From the NCBI RefSeq assembly GCF_019665765.1, contig NZ_CP081150.1, positions 2,914,001-2,978,000 of the forward strand: DNA of 64,000 bases, read 5' to 3'. The stretch's first letter is position 1. Every line of letters begins with the position of its first letter. Positions 54,513-63,604 of this stretch are shown piece by piece. Source of the stretch: Deefgea tanakiae. GTDB lineage: Bacteria > Pseudomonadota > Gammaproteobacteria > Burkholderiales > Chitinibacteraceae. The notes under the pieces were generated by a model, which searched no databases, was not told the DNA's origin, and saw nothing but the letters and a program-made list of their open reading frames with translations. The position numbers and the translations under genes are program-made.

Positions 54513-56184
54513 CCGCCCCCATAAAACGCACGCAATTTCGACCTGCATCTTTTGCCAAATAAAGCGCTTGATCGGCGCGTGACATCAGTTGCTCACTCGT
54601 TTGACCTTGCTGCCACTGTGCTCCACCCAAACTAATTGAAATCTCAAGCCCTGCATGCACATCCGCCCACGGTAATTGCTCGATTTCTCGCCGCATACGC
54701 TCCGCAATTTTGCCAACAATCGCCTCATCCACGTGCGTCACAATCAACACAAACTCTTCACCGCCATAACGCGCCAGCATATCTCGTTCACGGGTCAGTT
54801 TTGCAAGCGCAGCGCAGCCATTGCGCAGCACAACATCGCCAATATGATGCGAAAAGTGATCGTTAACACGTTTAAAGTGATCAAAATCAATCATGATCGC
54901 CCATAGGCTTTCTTGATTTTCATTCGCAGCATGAATGAGTTCCGGCAAGCGCTCGTCTAAAGCACGGCGATTGTATAAACCGGTTAGGGCATCGCGATAA
55001 GCGGCACTTTCTAGCGCTTGCAAACGCCCTGATTCTTGATGGCGCTGCTGTTTGAGCTGGGTCACTTCAAGCTCAGATGCCAATAGTTTGAGCTTCATCT
55101 CAATCAGACTCAATCTTCGCGCATCCACCGCGCTCAGTTTGCTTGCTGTTAATTGCTGCTGCAATTTCATGAAGTGATCGTGAAAACCGATGTGATGCAT
55201 CATCGCGTGTACATAATCGCCACGTGCTTCGTATATTTGATACAGCTGATGATGGATTTGCTGCAACAGGCTTAGACCATTAAATTGTGTCGCATAGTGA
55301 AGCGCTTGCTGCAAATCGGCCTCTGCGCCTTGTGTGTCTTGCAAACTCACTTTTAAGCGGCCTAAACCGAGCAAATTGAGTGTTTGCCCCCACAAAAAAC
55401 CCGCCTCGGCGTTGATTTTAAGTGCTTCATTAAAGCTCGCCAATGCCAATTCATTTTCATGCTGCGCGGCATGAATCATGCCAAGGTAATTACAAATTTC
55501 AGCCTGCCAGTCACGGCGTAATGGCAAAATTAATAGCGTTTGCGCGTACATTAAAATACGCTCAGCCAAGGTGTATTGTTCCAATGTGACTAGAACAGCA
55601 GCCAGATGCAAGCGTGCTTTACAGCATAAATCTTGATCAGCAGATAAATCAGCCCACTCGACCGCGAGTGATAAGAAATGCAAAGCTTTACTCGGATCGG
55701 CACACTGCACGTGCAAATCACCCAGCCCTAAATAAGCCTCGACGTAGCATTCACGAGCATTAGCGCGCAGCGCGCTTTGTAAAGCATCTAACCACAACAA
55801 AAATGCCGCATGGAACTGGCCCAACATTTGCTGAGCGGTTGCCAGACTCACTAAGATTTCTGCTTCTAGCTTCGGTAAATTGAACGGTTTAACTCGTTTG
55901 AGCGCACACCGCAGCGTAGGCAGTGCAATTTCTGGTGTATTTAAAATCAGCTGGGCTTTACCGATCAGAAATTCGGCATGGGCTAACCCTTCTGTATAGC
56001 GAATCAACTCTGATGCGGTGTGAGCCGCTTGCGCCAGTTGGCGAGTTTCTTGGCAATTGACACGATACTGCGCCCGCGCTTTATGCAATAAAGCGTCAAT
56101 ATTGCTAGGAGTAGTGACCGCTTCGCCACTCGATGAAGTTATATTCACAACGAAAACCACGTTAAAGTATTGCCAGCTAACCAT
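54502..56184 (-). CDS. TPR-repeat diguanylate cyclase
   Basis: A 560-residue soluble cyclic-di-GMP synthase. Residues about 25-345 are TPR repeats (CYVEAYLGLGDLHVQCADPSKALHFLSLAVEWA, WGQTLNLLGLGRLKVSLQDTQGAEADLQQAL). A coiled coil (LSLIEMKLKLLASELEVTQLKQQRHQ) connects to the GGDEF domain (residues about 390-555): DALTGLYNRRALDERL, IMIDFDHFKRVNDHFSHHIGDVVL, RYGGEEFVLIV. The active-site GGEEF is intact. Start uncertain: ATG 56184 or the GTG near 56148. Confidence 0.88.
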   Translation of the reverse strand: MVSWQYFNVVFVVNITSSSGEAVTTPSNIDALLHKARAQYRVNCQETRQLAQAAHTASELIRYTEGLAHAEFLIGKAQLILNTPEIALPTLRCALKRVKPFNLPKLEAEILVSLATAQQMLGQFHAAFLLWLDALQSALRANARECYVEAYLGLGDLHVQCADPSKALHFLSLAVEWADLSADQDLCCKARLHLAAVLVTLEQYTLAERILMYAQTLLILPLRRDWQAEICNYLGMIHAAQHENELALASFNEALKINAEAGFLWGQTLNLLGLGRLKVSLQDTQGAEADLQQALHYATQFNGLSLLQQIHHQLYQIYEARGDYVHAMMHHIGFHDHFMKLQQQLTASKLSAVDARRLSLIEMKLKLLASELEVTQLKQQRHQESGRLQALESAAYRDALTGLYNRRALDERLPELIHAANENQESLWAIMIDFDHFKRVNDHFSHHIGDVVLRNGCAALAKLTRERDMLARYGGEEFVLIVTHVDEAIVGKIAERMRREIEQLPWADVHAGLEISISLGGAQWQQGQTSEQLMSRADQALYLAKDAGRNCVRFMGADDA

Positions 56185-56215
56185 TTATAAATAATGCATA
56201 GATGGCAATACCTGG

Positions 56216-57943
56216 CTATCGATTGAGTTCCTGTAATAGTTCACGCAAGCGATCACTGTCTTCAGCTTCTAGCATCTTCGCCACAATCGGTTTGATATAG
56301 TCCATTTCAGCAGACAAAATCAGCTGTTTTACTTTCAGTAATTGAATCGGCAACATCGAGAAACGACGCAAGCCGAGTCCCAGTAAAAGCCGGCTTAAAC
56401 TCGGATCGCCCGCCATTTCACCGCACATCGACACCGGTTTTCCGAGTCGATTGGCAGTGCTAATCACATGATGCAAAAGCTGCAATACGCCTGGATTGAG
56501 TGGATCGTACAAATGGCTCACTGCATCGTCATTCCGATCCACCGCCAGCGAATATTGAATCAAATCATTGGTACCAATCGATACAAAGTCCAAATGATTC
56601 AGAAATGAGCCGACCGCCATCGCAGCAGCGGGCACTTCAATCATGCCGCCCAATTCGATCTGCTCATCAAACGCGATGCCGTTGGCGCGCAAGTCGGCCA
56701 TCACTTCGTCTAAGTGCGCCCGTGTTTGTTTGACTTCGCTAATTGTCGAGAGCATAGGCAGTAATAATTTAATATTGCCAAATGCCGATGCACGCAAGAC
56801 CGCACGAAGCTGAATCCGGAACATTTGTGGCTCGGCCATGCAGAGTCGAATCCCGGTTAAACCCAGCGCAGGGTTGGGCGCTTCATTTTCTGATTGCCAA
56901 GATGGGATTTTGTCTTTTCCTAAATCCACCGTACGGATAATCACTGCACTGCCTTGCATCGATTCGGCTACGGTTTTGTAGGCAATAAATTGCTCTTCCT
57001 CAGTCGGTAAATCATCTTCTTTTAAGAACAAAAACTCTGAACGGAATAAGCCTATCCCCGAGGCGCTGTTTTCGAGTGCCAAATGGCAGTCTTCTGGCAA
57101 TTCAATATTGGCAAATAATTCCACCGCAGTGCCATCGAGCGTAATCGCTTGGCTGGTCCGAATATCTTGCAGGGCATTTTGCTTGAGCAGCCATTCACCT
57201 TGGCGCAGGCGATATTCGGCAAGGATGATTTCATCCGGATCAATAATCACCACGCCATTGATACCATCGACGATGATGAGTTCTTGTTCACGGATCATTT
57301 CGCGCGCGTGGCGTAGCGCTAACACGGAAGGCAAATCTAGAGAGCGGGCTAAAATCGCCGTATGCGAGGTGACACCACCCACATCGGTAATAAAAGCGCG
57401 GTAATTGGTGTCTTTAAACAGCACCATATCGGTGGGCGACAAATCATGAGCCACCAAAATACAGTCATCGCCGCCACAATGCGGCGCATGAAAAATTGGC
57501 TCGTGACCGGCTAGAGTTTTGAAAATCCGCTCGGTGACTTGAATGACGTCGGTGCGGCGCTCACGCAGGTATTCTTCTTCAATCTCATCAAATTGCGCCA
57601 GCAAAACATCAAGCTGCTGTTGTAAGGCCCATTCGGCATTGCATTTTTGCGTTTGAATCAGTTGGATAGGGTCTTTCGACAGCGTGTGGTCGTTGAGCAG
57701 CATGATGTGCAGACTTAAAAACGCCCCTAACTCGGTAGGTGCGTTTTCTGGGATGCTGCCCCATAACATCTCAAGCTCTTTGCGCGTACTGCGAATCGCG
57801 TCTTCAAAGCGTGTGACTTCCGAAGCAATCCCCTCTGCGGGAATCTGATAATGCACAATTTCGATATCAGCTTGTGATACCAAATGAGCGTGACCGATGG
57901 CAATGCCGCCACCGATTCCCAAACCATGCAAAGTGATACTCAT
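56216..57943 (-). CDS. ptsI: PTS Enzyme I (phosphoenolpyruvate-protein phosphotransferase)
   Basis: The cytosolic first enzyme of the PTS: it takes phosphate from PEP onto a His and passes it to HPr. 575 residues. LHGLGIGGGIAIGHAH start, the active-site His in FITDVGGVTSHTAILARSL, then LFRSEFLFL, GLTGIRLC, LLPMLSTISEVKQ, GGMIEVPAAA and FVSIGTNDLIQYSLAVDRND with PVSMCGEMAGDP (catalytic Cys). Full length. It is 76 bases after ptsH, within the minus-strand IIA-HPr-EI unit. Confidence 0.96.
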   Translation of the reverse strand: MSITLHGLGIGGGIAIGHAHLVSQADIEIVHYQIPAEGIASEVTRFEDAIRSTRKELEMLWGSIPENAPTELGAFLSLHIMLLNDHTLSKDPIQLIQTQKCNAEWALQQQLDVLLAQFDEIEEEYLRERRTDVIQVTERIFKTLAGHEPIFHAPHCGGDDCILVAHDLSPTDMVLFKDTNYRAFITDVGGVTSHTAILARSLDLPSVLALRHAREMIREQELIIVDGINGVVIIDPDEIILAEYRLRQGEWLLKQNALQDIRTSQAITLDGTAVELFANIELPEDCHLALENSASGIGLFRSEFLFLKEDDLPTEEEQFIAYKTVAESMQGSAVIIRTVDLGKDKIPSWQSENEAPNPALGLTGIRLCMAEPQMFRIQLRAVLRASAFGNIKLLLPMLSTISEVKQTRAHLDEVMADLRANGIAFDEQIELGGMIEVPAAAMAVGSFLNHLDFVSIGTNDLIQYSLAVDRNDDAVSHLYDPLNPGVLQLLHHVISTANRLGKPVSMCGEMAGDPSLSRLLLGLGLRRFSMLPIQLLKVKQLILSAEMDYIKPIVAKMLEAEDSDRLRELLQELNR

Positions 57944-58019
57944 CCACTACCCTCCGCTCGGCGTTACCGCCACTGCCTTTGGCTCTTTGGCCAAGGTCAA
58001 CATCATGGATTGCGAGTTC

Positions 58020-58292
58020 TTACTCGCCTTCGCCAAATTTATCAGCAATCAATGCAACCAGCGCGGCCATCGCCGTTTCTTCATCGGGTGCATTGCTGGT
58101 TTCAATCGTAATCTTGCTACCTCTACCAGCCGCCAACATCATCACGCCCATAATCGATTTGGCGTTCACACGGCGTTGGTTGCGGGTGATCCACACTTCA
58201 CATTGGTATTGACTAGCAAGCTGAGTAAGCTTGCTCGATGCGCGTGCGTGTAAACCTAGTTTATTAATAATTTCAACTTCTTGCTGCTGCAT
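58020..58292 (-). CDS. ptsH: Phosphocarrier HPr
   Basis: A 90-residue protein that shuttles phosphate between Enzyme I and IIA. The active His15 is in KLGLHARASSKLTQLA, and Ser46 lies in VNAKSIMGVMMLAAGRGSKI, the regulatory site (HPr kinase is not in this window). ATG 58292 lies two bases after the IIA stop, with AAGGGCG as ribosome site. Confidence 0.95.
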   Translation of the reverse strand: MQQQEVEIINKLGLHARASSKLTQLASQYQCEVWITRNQRRVNAKSIMGVMMLAAGRGSKITIETSNAPDEETAMAALVALIADKFGEGE

Positions 58293-58294
58293 AA

Positions 58295-58708
58295 TCAAAC
58301 GCCCTTATCTTCTGACTGCATCGATGGCAGCATGTACAACACCCCCTCTAAACCACCAGTAATCGCTTTACTCACCGCGATATCTAGCGATTGATGCCCA
58401 TACGTTAATGCACGCACCAGCATCGGTAAATTGACGCCAGCAACGGCTTCGACTTTGCCCGGTACAATCAAGCGATTGGCGATATTCGACGGTGTGCCGC
58501 CATAAATATCGGTGAGTAATAGCACGCCTGAGCCATCGTCTAGCTCACGGATTAAGGCTTGTGCGCGCTGCACGAGCTCTTCTGGGTCATCAGACTTGCT
58601 GACCGCCAACTGCGCGAGCTGCGGCAAAGCACGGCCCATGATGTGCTGGGCACAGGCAATTAAGGCCTCGCCCATTGTGTAATGCGTAACAATTATGATT
58701 CCGACCAT
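58295..58708 (-). CDS. PTS IIA component, mannose/EIIA-Man type
   Basis: A 137-residue EIIA of the mannose (fructose) family. The phospho-His is H9 in IIIVTHYTMGEALI; LLLTDIYGGTPSNIANRL and VEAVAGVNLPMLVRAL are the typical core. No IIB, IIC or IID genes are near. In betaproteobacteria such IIA-HPr-EI sets often act in regulation rather than sugar uptake. Start ATG 58708 is after a weak AAGGAC. Confidence 0.93.
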   Translation of the reverse strand: MVGIIIVTHYTMGEALIACAQHIMGRALPQLAQLAVSKSDDPEELVQRAQALIRELDDGSGVLLLTDIYGGTPSNIANRLIVPGKVEAVAGVNLPMLVRALTYGHQSLDIAVSKAITGGLEGVLYMLPSMQSEDKGV

Positions 58709-58835
58709 GTGTGATGGAGTCCTTTTACAACTCAAGGCCTTGTGAGCCTTAAAATCTATCTAGTTTTGTATCATATAACTGTTTTTAAACTTACGACATG
58801 TTCATAGTACCCAGACTCATCGTAGCAACAACAAC

Positions 58836-59891
58836 TTATCGTAATCGGTAGAGATGTTCTGGCTGTTTGAGCCATTTCAACCGCGCCTGCAATTGCTCGG
58901 TGATATACACATCGCCATTTGCAGAAATCAGCAAAACCTCTTTTACTCCAAAGCGCCCAGCGTACTGAAGTGCTGTTGCAGTGCCATTAATAAACATCGG
59001 TTTGGTCGCCACATCTGAAATCGCTCCCGCATCTTTACTCACCGGTGCTAGCACCGTTGCGGCTTGCATGCCTTGCGCGGGCTGGCCGGTGCGCGGATCA
59101 ATAATGTGCGAGAAACGCTGCCCTTTGATTTCAAAAAAGCGCTGATAGTCGCCCGATGTACCGATCGCTTCACCATCTTTGAGCGCAATCGTCGCCATTG
59201 CTTCTGGGCTGCGCGGACTTTGCAATCCGACCGTCCAGGGCTCGCCGCCTTTTTTACCCAGCGCCAAGACATTGCCGCCAATATTAATCAGCGCGTTCAT
59301 CACGCGCTTTTTGCGAAATTGATTGGCCACATGATCGAGCGCCCAGCCTTTGGCAAAGCCACCGAAATCCAGTGCGACCTGTGGGTTGCTGCTGCTCACA
59401 CTTGCCCCATCCCACTGCAAATTTTCTAGGCTAGGCTGTGCTGCCAGCGCCGTTTGTAATTTCACAGGGTCGGGCGTCACAGGGGCAAAGGTGTCTTGAT
59501 GGAACCCCCATAAACTAACCAATTGCCCCACGGCGGGATTAAATAATTGATCCGAGCGCCGCGCATAATCCGCCGACTCTTTAATGAGATCGGCTAACTC
59601 AACATCAACTACCGTAGTGTCGCCCTTGGCAAAAGCAGCATTCAAACGAGTGACTTCGGATGGTTGCCAAGCGTGTAATTTAGCGTGCAGGCGATCCAAT
59701 TCCTTGAGCGCCGCGCCCGCGTGTTTGGCGGCAACGTCATCTTCTAGGCCATAAATGCTGATTTGCACCCGCGTGCCAAACACATAGCTTTCTTGGGTAT
59801 ACACTTGCGAGCGACTGCAGCCAGCTAAAAGCACTAAAGCCGCTAGGATCAAGTAGCGGCTTTTTGGATGAATAGAGACAGCAGAAATCAA
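58836..59891 (-). CDS. apbE: FAD:protein FMN transferase (ApbE)
   Basis: A 351-residue periplasmic lipoprotein that links FMN to Thr residues of proteins such as NQR subunits. The lipobox is VLLAGC with the lipid Cys at C25. Motifs: [89 protein letters not shown] and the metal-binding end DVATKPMFI. The start is a TTG at 59891 that overlaps the gshB stop (TTGA); no ATG fits. Flavinylated targets are not in this window. Confidence 0.92.
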   Translation of the reverse strand: MISAVSIHPKSRYLILAALVLLAGCSRSQVYTQESYVFGTRVQISIYGLEDDVAAKHAGAALKELDRLHAKLHAWQPSEVTRLNAAFAKGDTTVVDVELADLIKESADYARRSDQLFNPAVGQLVSLWGFHQDTFAPVTPDPVKLQTALAAQPSLENLQWDGASVSSSNPQVALDFGGFAKGWALDHVANQFRKKRVMNALINIGGNVLALGKKGGEPWTVGLQSPRSPEAMATIALKDGEAIGTSGDYQRFFEIKGQRFSHIIDPRTGQPAQGMQAATVLAPVSKDAGAISDVATKPMFINGTATALQYAGRFGVKEVLLISANGDVYITEQLQARLKWLKQPEHLYRLR

Positions 59892-60835
59892 CTGACTTTC
59901 CTCTCCAGCGCATCAATAAACAGCGCCGCCACATTGATGCCCGATTGCGCGGTAATTTCTTGGAAGCAAGTCGGGCTGGTCACATTCACTTCAGTCAGAT
60001 TGTCGCCAATCACATCCAAACCGACCAGTAGCAAGCCTTGCGCAGCCAAACGTGGGCCAAGGCTTTGAGCGATGTCTCGATCACGCTGTGTGAGCGGTCT
60101 GGCCACGCCGGTGCCACCTGCAGCCAAATTGCCGCGTGTTTCGCCCTGCGCTGGAATCCGCGCCAAGCACCAATCAACGGGCACGCCATCAATCAGCAAA
60201 ATACGTTTATCGCCGTCCACAATCGCTGGCAAATAGCGCTGCGCCATAATGGTTTGTGTGCCATTGGCGGTTAAAGTCTCAAGGATAGAGCCCAGATTGG
60301 CGTCATCTGGGCGCAAGCGGAAGATGCCAGCACCACCCATGCCGTCGAGCGGCTTCACGATCACATCGCCTTGCTCCAAAACAAAAGCCCAAATGTCGGC
60401 GGGATTTTGGCTAACCATGGTCTCGGTGGTGAATTCTGGAAACTTAAAAATCGCCAACTTCTCATTAAAATCGCGCAGCGCTTGCCCGCTATTAAACACA
60501 TTCGCGCCTTGCTCTTCTGCCAAAGTAAACAGCTGCGTTGCGTAATAATATTGCTGATCAAATGGCGGATCTTTGCGCATCACAACGCCAGAAAATTCCC
60601 GCAGCGCGATGGTTTCAGTGTCGCCTTCGCCGTACCAATTTTTGCCAGCTTCAGCATCATGAATCGTCAGGCGCCGAGCTGCGGCCTGTACCAAGGTGTT
60701 TTTCAGGCTGAGTTCATCAATCAAACACGTCCACACCTCATGCCCACGCGAAACCGCTTCGCGCATCATCACGTAAGTCGTGTCTTTATAAATCTTAAAA
60801 CTAGCGAGTGGATCAACGACAAACAAAAAGCGCAT
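59888..60835 (-). CDS. gshB: Glutathione synthetase
   Basis: Joins glycine to gamma-glutamylcysteine; an ATP-grasp enzyme of 315 residues. [83 protein letters not shown] (ATP-grasp Gly loop), [16 protein letters not shown] and [13 protein letters not shown]: the full set of GshB markers. An AAGGATT lies before ATG 60835. Between it and the SMR gene lies repeat copy 2. Confidence 0.96.
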   Translation of the reverse strand: MRFLFVVDPLASFKIYKDTTYVMMREAVSRGHEVWTCLIDELSLKNTLVQAAARRLTIHDAEAGKNWYGEGDTETIALREFSGVVMRKDPPFDQQYYYATQLFTLAEEQGANVFNSGQALRDFNEKLAIFKFPEFTTETMVSQNPADIWAFVLEQGDVIVKPLDGMGGAGIFRLRPDDANLGSILETLTANGTQTIMAQRYLPAIVDGDKRILLIDGVPVDWCLARIPAQGETRGNLAAGGTGVARPLTQRDRDIAQSLGPRLAAQGLLLVGLDVIGDNLTEVNVTSPTCFQEITAQSGINVAALFIDALERKVS

Positions 60836-60857
60836 TTTGAAATCCTTAAAAAACATT

Positions 60858-60943
60858 GTTCACGAAAGGCACGAAAACACACGAAAGAAAGGCATAAGCC
60901 ACAGAATTTTGATTTTTGCGTGCCTTTCGTGTTGTTCGTGGAC
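60858..60943. repeat. Palindromic dispersed intergenic repeat, copy 2
   Basis: Left arm GTTCACGAAAGGCACGAAAA (60858) faces a right arm GTGCCTTTCGTGTTGTTCGT ending TGGAC at 60943. It shares the CACGAAAGGCA and TTCGTGGAC words with the copy at 11397-11514. It lies just upstream of gshB. Confidence 0.75.
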
Positions 60944-60970
60944 TAAAAAATCTTTTGCCGTTGTTTCGAA

Positions 60971-61303
60971 TCAATGCGCCAACTTCATCACAATCACACC
61001 GCCGACAATCATCATCGCGCCGACTGAGCGCATCACGGTCAGCGGGTCGTTAAACCACAAAACGCCCACGGCAAATGTACCCGCCGCACCGATACCCGTC
61101 CATACTGCATACGCCGTACCAATTGGAATCTGCTTTTGCGCCAGCCACAGCATAAAGCCGCTCACGCCGATTGATACAATCGACGCTGCAATCGCGAGCT
61201 TTGGATAGTTTGTTGTTTGCGATAGCTTAAAGCCCAGTGGCCAGCCAATTTCACACAGACCGGCAGCTAATAAATATAGCCACGCCTGTGTGAGTGCCGA
61301 CAT
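60971..61303 (-). CDS. Small multidrug resistance (SMR) exporter, SugE/Gdx-like
   Basis: A 110-residue membrane protein with four helices. The conserved Glu of helix 1 is in LYLLAAGLCEIGWPLGFKL; GTAYAVWTGIGAAGTFAVG and GAMMIVGGVIVMKLAH are SMR marks. The WPLGFKLS segment is closer to the SugE/Gdx (guanidinium exporter) group than to EmrE, though I cannot be sure. No guanidine riboswitch fits, because its ATG overlaps the gshA stop (TAATG). Confidence 0.88.
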   Translation of the reverse strand: MSALTQAWLYLLAAGLCEIGWPLGFKLSQTTNYPKLAIAASIVSIGVSGFMLWLAQKQIPIGTAYAVWTGIGAAGTFAVGVLWFNDPLTVMRSVGAMMIVGGVIVMKLAH

Positions 61304-62571
61304 TAGTCTTGCTCCAACTCGAGCGAGGCGGCTAACAAGGACAAACGCGCTACGACGCCGTAGGCGTAGAAACGATTCGCTTCACAATCCGGTGAGCCAT
61401 CGCAGTCGGGTGTAGTCAACGGAGTCGCGAAGGCTAAGGGTTTGAAGTGCATACCCGGTGCGTTTAGATTTTCATCGATGCCGCGCCCAGTGTGCACGCG
61501 GTAGAAACCACCGATGACAAAGCGATCGAGCATATACACCACCGGTTCAGCCACGCCATCGTCGACCACTTCCATCGTTGGCACGCCTTCTTGCACGATC
61601 ACATCGTGCACGGTCACGCCTTCTTTGATGACCGACATCTTGTTGCGCTGTTTACGGTTCAAACCGAGCAATTCTTCGCCCGATTTCACACTCATAATCC
61701 CCATGCCATACGTTCCGGCGTTGGCTTTAACGATGACAAACGGCGTTTGCGTGATGCCGTGCTCAGCGTATTTGGCGCTGATCTTGGCAATCATCGCATC
61801 AACGGTGGCTGCCAGTTTTTCTTCGCCTTCGCGGGATTGGAAATCCAAACCATCCACATGATCGAAATACGGATTAACCACCCAAGGGTCGATGCCAATC
61901 AACTCAGCAAACTCATTCACCACGGTGTCGTAGGCGGTGAAATGCTGCGTTTTGGTGCGCGTTGACCAACCCGCGTGCAGCGGTGGTAGGAGTGACTGCT
62001 CGATGTTTTCCAAAATCGCAGGGATGCCCGACGACAGGTCATTGTTTAGAAGAACCACGCACGGGTCGAAGTCGGCTAAACCAACCCGATTCCCCACGCG
62101 AGTCACTGGCTCTTGGACCATGGTTGAGCCATCTGGCAATTCTAAGGTCGTCAACTCGGTGATTTCAGGGTTGAGGCTGCCGATGCGCACCACCATGCCT
62201 GCTTGGCGCAAGATTTTGGCCAGAGCCGCGACGTTTTGCAGATAAAACTGGTTACGAGTGTGGTTTTCAGGAATCAGCAACACACGGCGCGCATCAGGGC
62301 AATAGCCTTCTAGCGCCATCATCGTCGCTTGCACCGCCAGCGGATGAAAGTCGGGGTTGAGATTATTGAAGCCACCGGGAAATAGATTCATATCTACCGG
62401 AGCGAGCTTATACGCCGCATTGCGCAAATCAACCGAGCCATAAAACGGTGGCGTGTGCTCTTGCCATTGATTACGGAACCAGTGCTCGATTTCCGGCTGC
62501 GCCGCAAGAATTTTGCGCTCAAGGTCTAAAAGAGGGCCCGTTAAGGCGGTGGTCAAATGCGGCACGCTCAT
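61303..62571 (-). CDS. gshA: Glutamate-cysteine ligase, proteobacterial type
   Basis: Makes gamma-glutamylcysteine, the first step of glutathione synthesis. A 422-residue enzyme of the GshA type typical of betaproteobacteria and acidithiobacilli, unlike the E. coli protein. PPFYGSVDLRNAAYKLAPVDMNLFPGGFNNL, LIPENHTRN, PCVVLLNNDLSSGIP, FVIVKANAGTYGMGIMSVKSG and GGFYRVHTGRG are clear. GGAG lies before ATG 62571; the longer reading from 62634 is not used. It heads the gshA-SMR-gshB-apbE unit. Confidence 0.94.
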   Translation of the reverse strand: MSVPHLTTALTGPLLDLERKILAAQPEIEHWFRNQWQEHTPPFYGSVDLRNAAYKLAPVDMNLFPGGFNNLNPDFHPLAVQATMMALEGYCPDARRVLLIPENHTRNQFYLQNVAALAKILRQAGMVVRIGSLNPEITELTTLELPDGSTMVQEPVTRVGNRVGLADFDPCVVLLNNDLSSGIPAILENIEQSLLPPLHAGWSTRTKTQHFTAYDTVVNEFAELIGIDPWVVNPYFDHVDGLDFQSREGEEKLAATVDAMIAKISAKYAEHGITQTPFVIVKANAGTYGMGIMSVKSGEELLGLNRKQRNKMSVIKEGVTVHDVIVQEGVPTMEVVDDGVAEPVVYMLDRFVIGGFYRVHTGRGIDENLNAPGMHFKPLAFATPLTTPDCDGSPDCEANRFYAYGVVARLSLLAASLELEQD

Positions 62572-62652
62572 AGCGACTCCGGCAAGAATTAGAAAGTAAT
62601 CTGCAAGATATGGCGGCGAGCGGGTCAAATTCAAGCGGCAGTATTACCTAGC

Positions 62653-62666
62653 TTGAGTTAAATCAA
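62653..62666. promoter_or_regulatory. Weak FNR-like box near gshA
   Basis: TTGAG-TTAA-ATCAA, one base from the TTGAT-N4-ATCAA consensus, 82 bases upstream of the gshA start. It may be chance in an AT-rich interval. Confidence 0.3.
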
Positions 62667-62692
62667 ACGTATTGCCACCTAGCCATTATTTA

Positions 62693-63295
62693 TCAAGGCT
62701 CGTATAGCAATACATCAGTAATTTGAAAGTCAATTGGCATAAGGCGAAATTGCGAAGCCTGCTTGAGACCCGCTAAAGCCCCCACGAGCGCGGGCCAAGG
62801 TGCCGCATAGATATTGGGGTCTAGACATTCGCCCGGCAAATCATGGCGAAACGCAAAATTATCCTGTCCCAGCACCAACTGCGCATTAATCCCCGGTTTA
62901 TTGCCGCGTGGATCACAGCGTGTCCAGCCGTATTCTTCCAGCCAAATCGCAACCAAACCATGCAAACAAAATGGCGGATTCGCGCCTGCAAAAGTCAGCC
63001 TTTGATAACAGAAACCCGCCGCAATCCCATTCGCCCGCAATAACGCCACCAGCAAATGGCTTTTGCTATAACAAAACCCAGTCCCAACGGCGAGCACATC
63101 CGAGGCGATACAGGTAACCTCTTCCCGCCCTGCATCGATGCAGTGCGATATTTCATCGCGCACCCACATAAATGTTTGTAGTGCGGTTTGGCTCGGAGTT
63201 TCCCCGCGCAAGTGCTGCGCCAATTGAGCGATATGCGGATGTTGCCAATCGATGATGGCATCACTGGCGAGATAGGGTGTTAAATCAGTCGACAT
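62693..63295 (-). CDS. Transglutaminase-like domain protein
   Basis: A 200-residue soluble protein with a papain-like transglutaminase core. The Cys-His-Asp triad is visible: VGTGFCYSKSHLLVALLRANGIAAGFCYQRL (Cys), CLHGLVAIWLEEYGWTRCDPRGNKPG (His then Asp). PFCLHGL precedes the His. Probably a peptidase or amidase rather than a crosslinker. It starts at ATG 63295 (GGAAAGTG) or 63310. Substrate unknown. Confidence 0.85.
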   Translation of the reverse strand: MSTDLTPYLASDAIIDWQHPHIAQLAQHLRGETPSQTALQTFMWVRDEISHCIDAGREEVTCIASDVLAVGTGFCYSKSHLLVALLRANGIAAGFCYQRLTFAGANPPFCLHGLVAIWLEEYGWTRCDPRGNKPGINAQLVLGQDNFAFRHDLPGECLDPNIYAAPWPALVGALAGLKQASQFRLMPIDFQITDVLLYEP

Positions 63296-63338
63296 CACTT
63301 TCCATTGCATTGAATCTCAGAACAAAGCACGAATTAAC

Positions 63339-63512
63339 TTAACGCCGCCAGCGATCACGCAATTGCTCCTGCGCCTCGCTCTCATCGCGGCAAACTTGTC
63401 GGCTATGCGCGTTGAAACCGCGCCACCAATCCTCATGACTACGCGCAAAAGCATCATATTTAGTTTGATTTTCAGTCAGAAATAGCCATGCAGCACAAAC
63501 CCAGCTCCACAT
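63339..63512 (-). CDS. Small hypothetical protein (57 aa)
   Basis: A 57-residue protein: MWSWVCAAWLFLTENQTKYDAF, then RSHEDWWRGFNAHSRQVCRDE and a charged end QLRDRWRR. GAGGTG lies before the ATG at 63512. It has a Trp-rich, partly hydrophobic head and a basic tail. It is unknown to me. It lies between the transglutaminase gene (same strand) and the divergent LysR gene. Confidence 0.45.
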   Translation of the reverse strand: MWSWVCAAWLFLTENQTKYDAFARSHEDWWRGFNAHSRQVCRDESEAQEQLRDRWRR

Positions 63513-63604
63513 TACACACCTCGCATCAATTCACCTCATGCCGCTATCATAGGTGCATAATAACGCTGTGATTAGCCGTTAAAACCAAAACCAACTGTTC
63601 TCAT

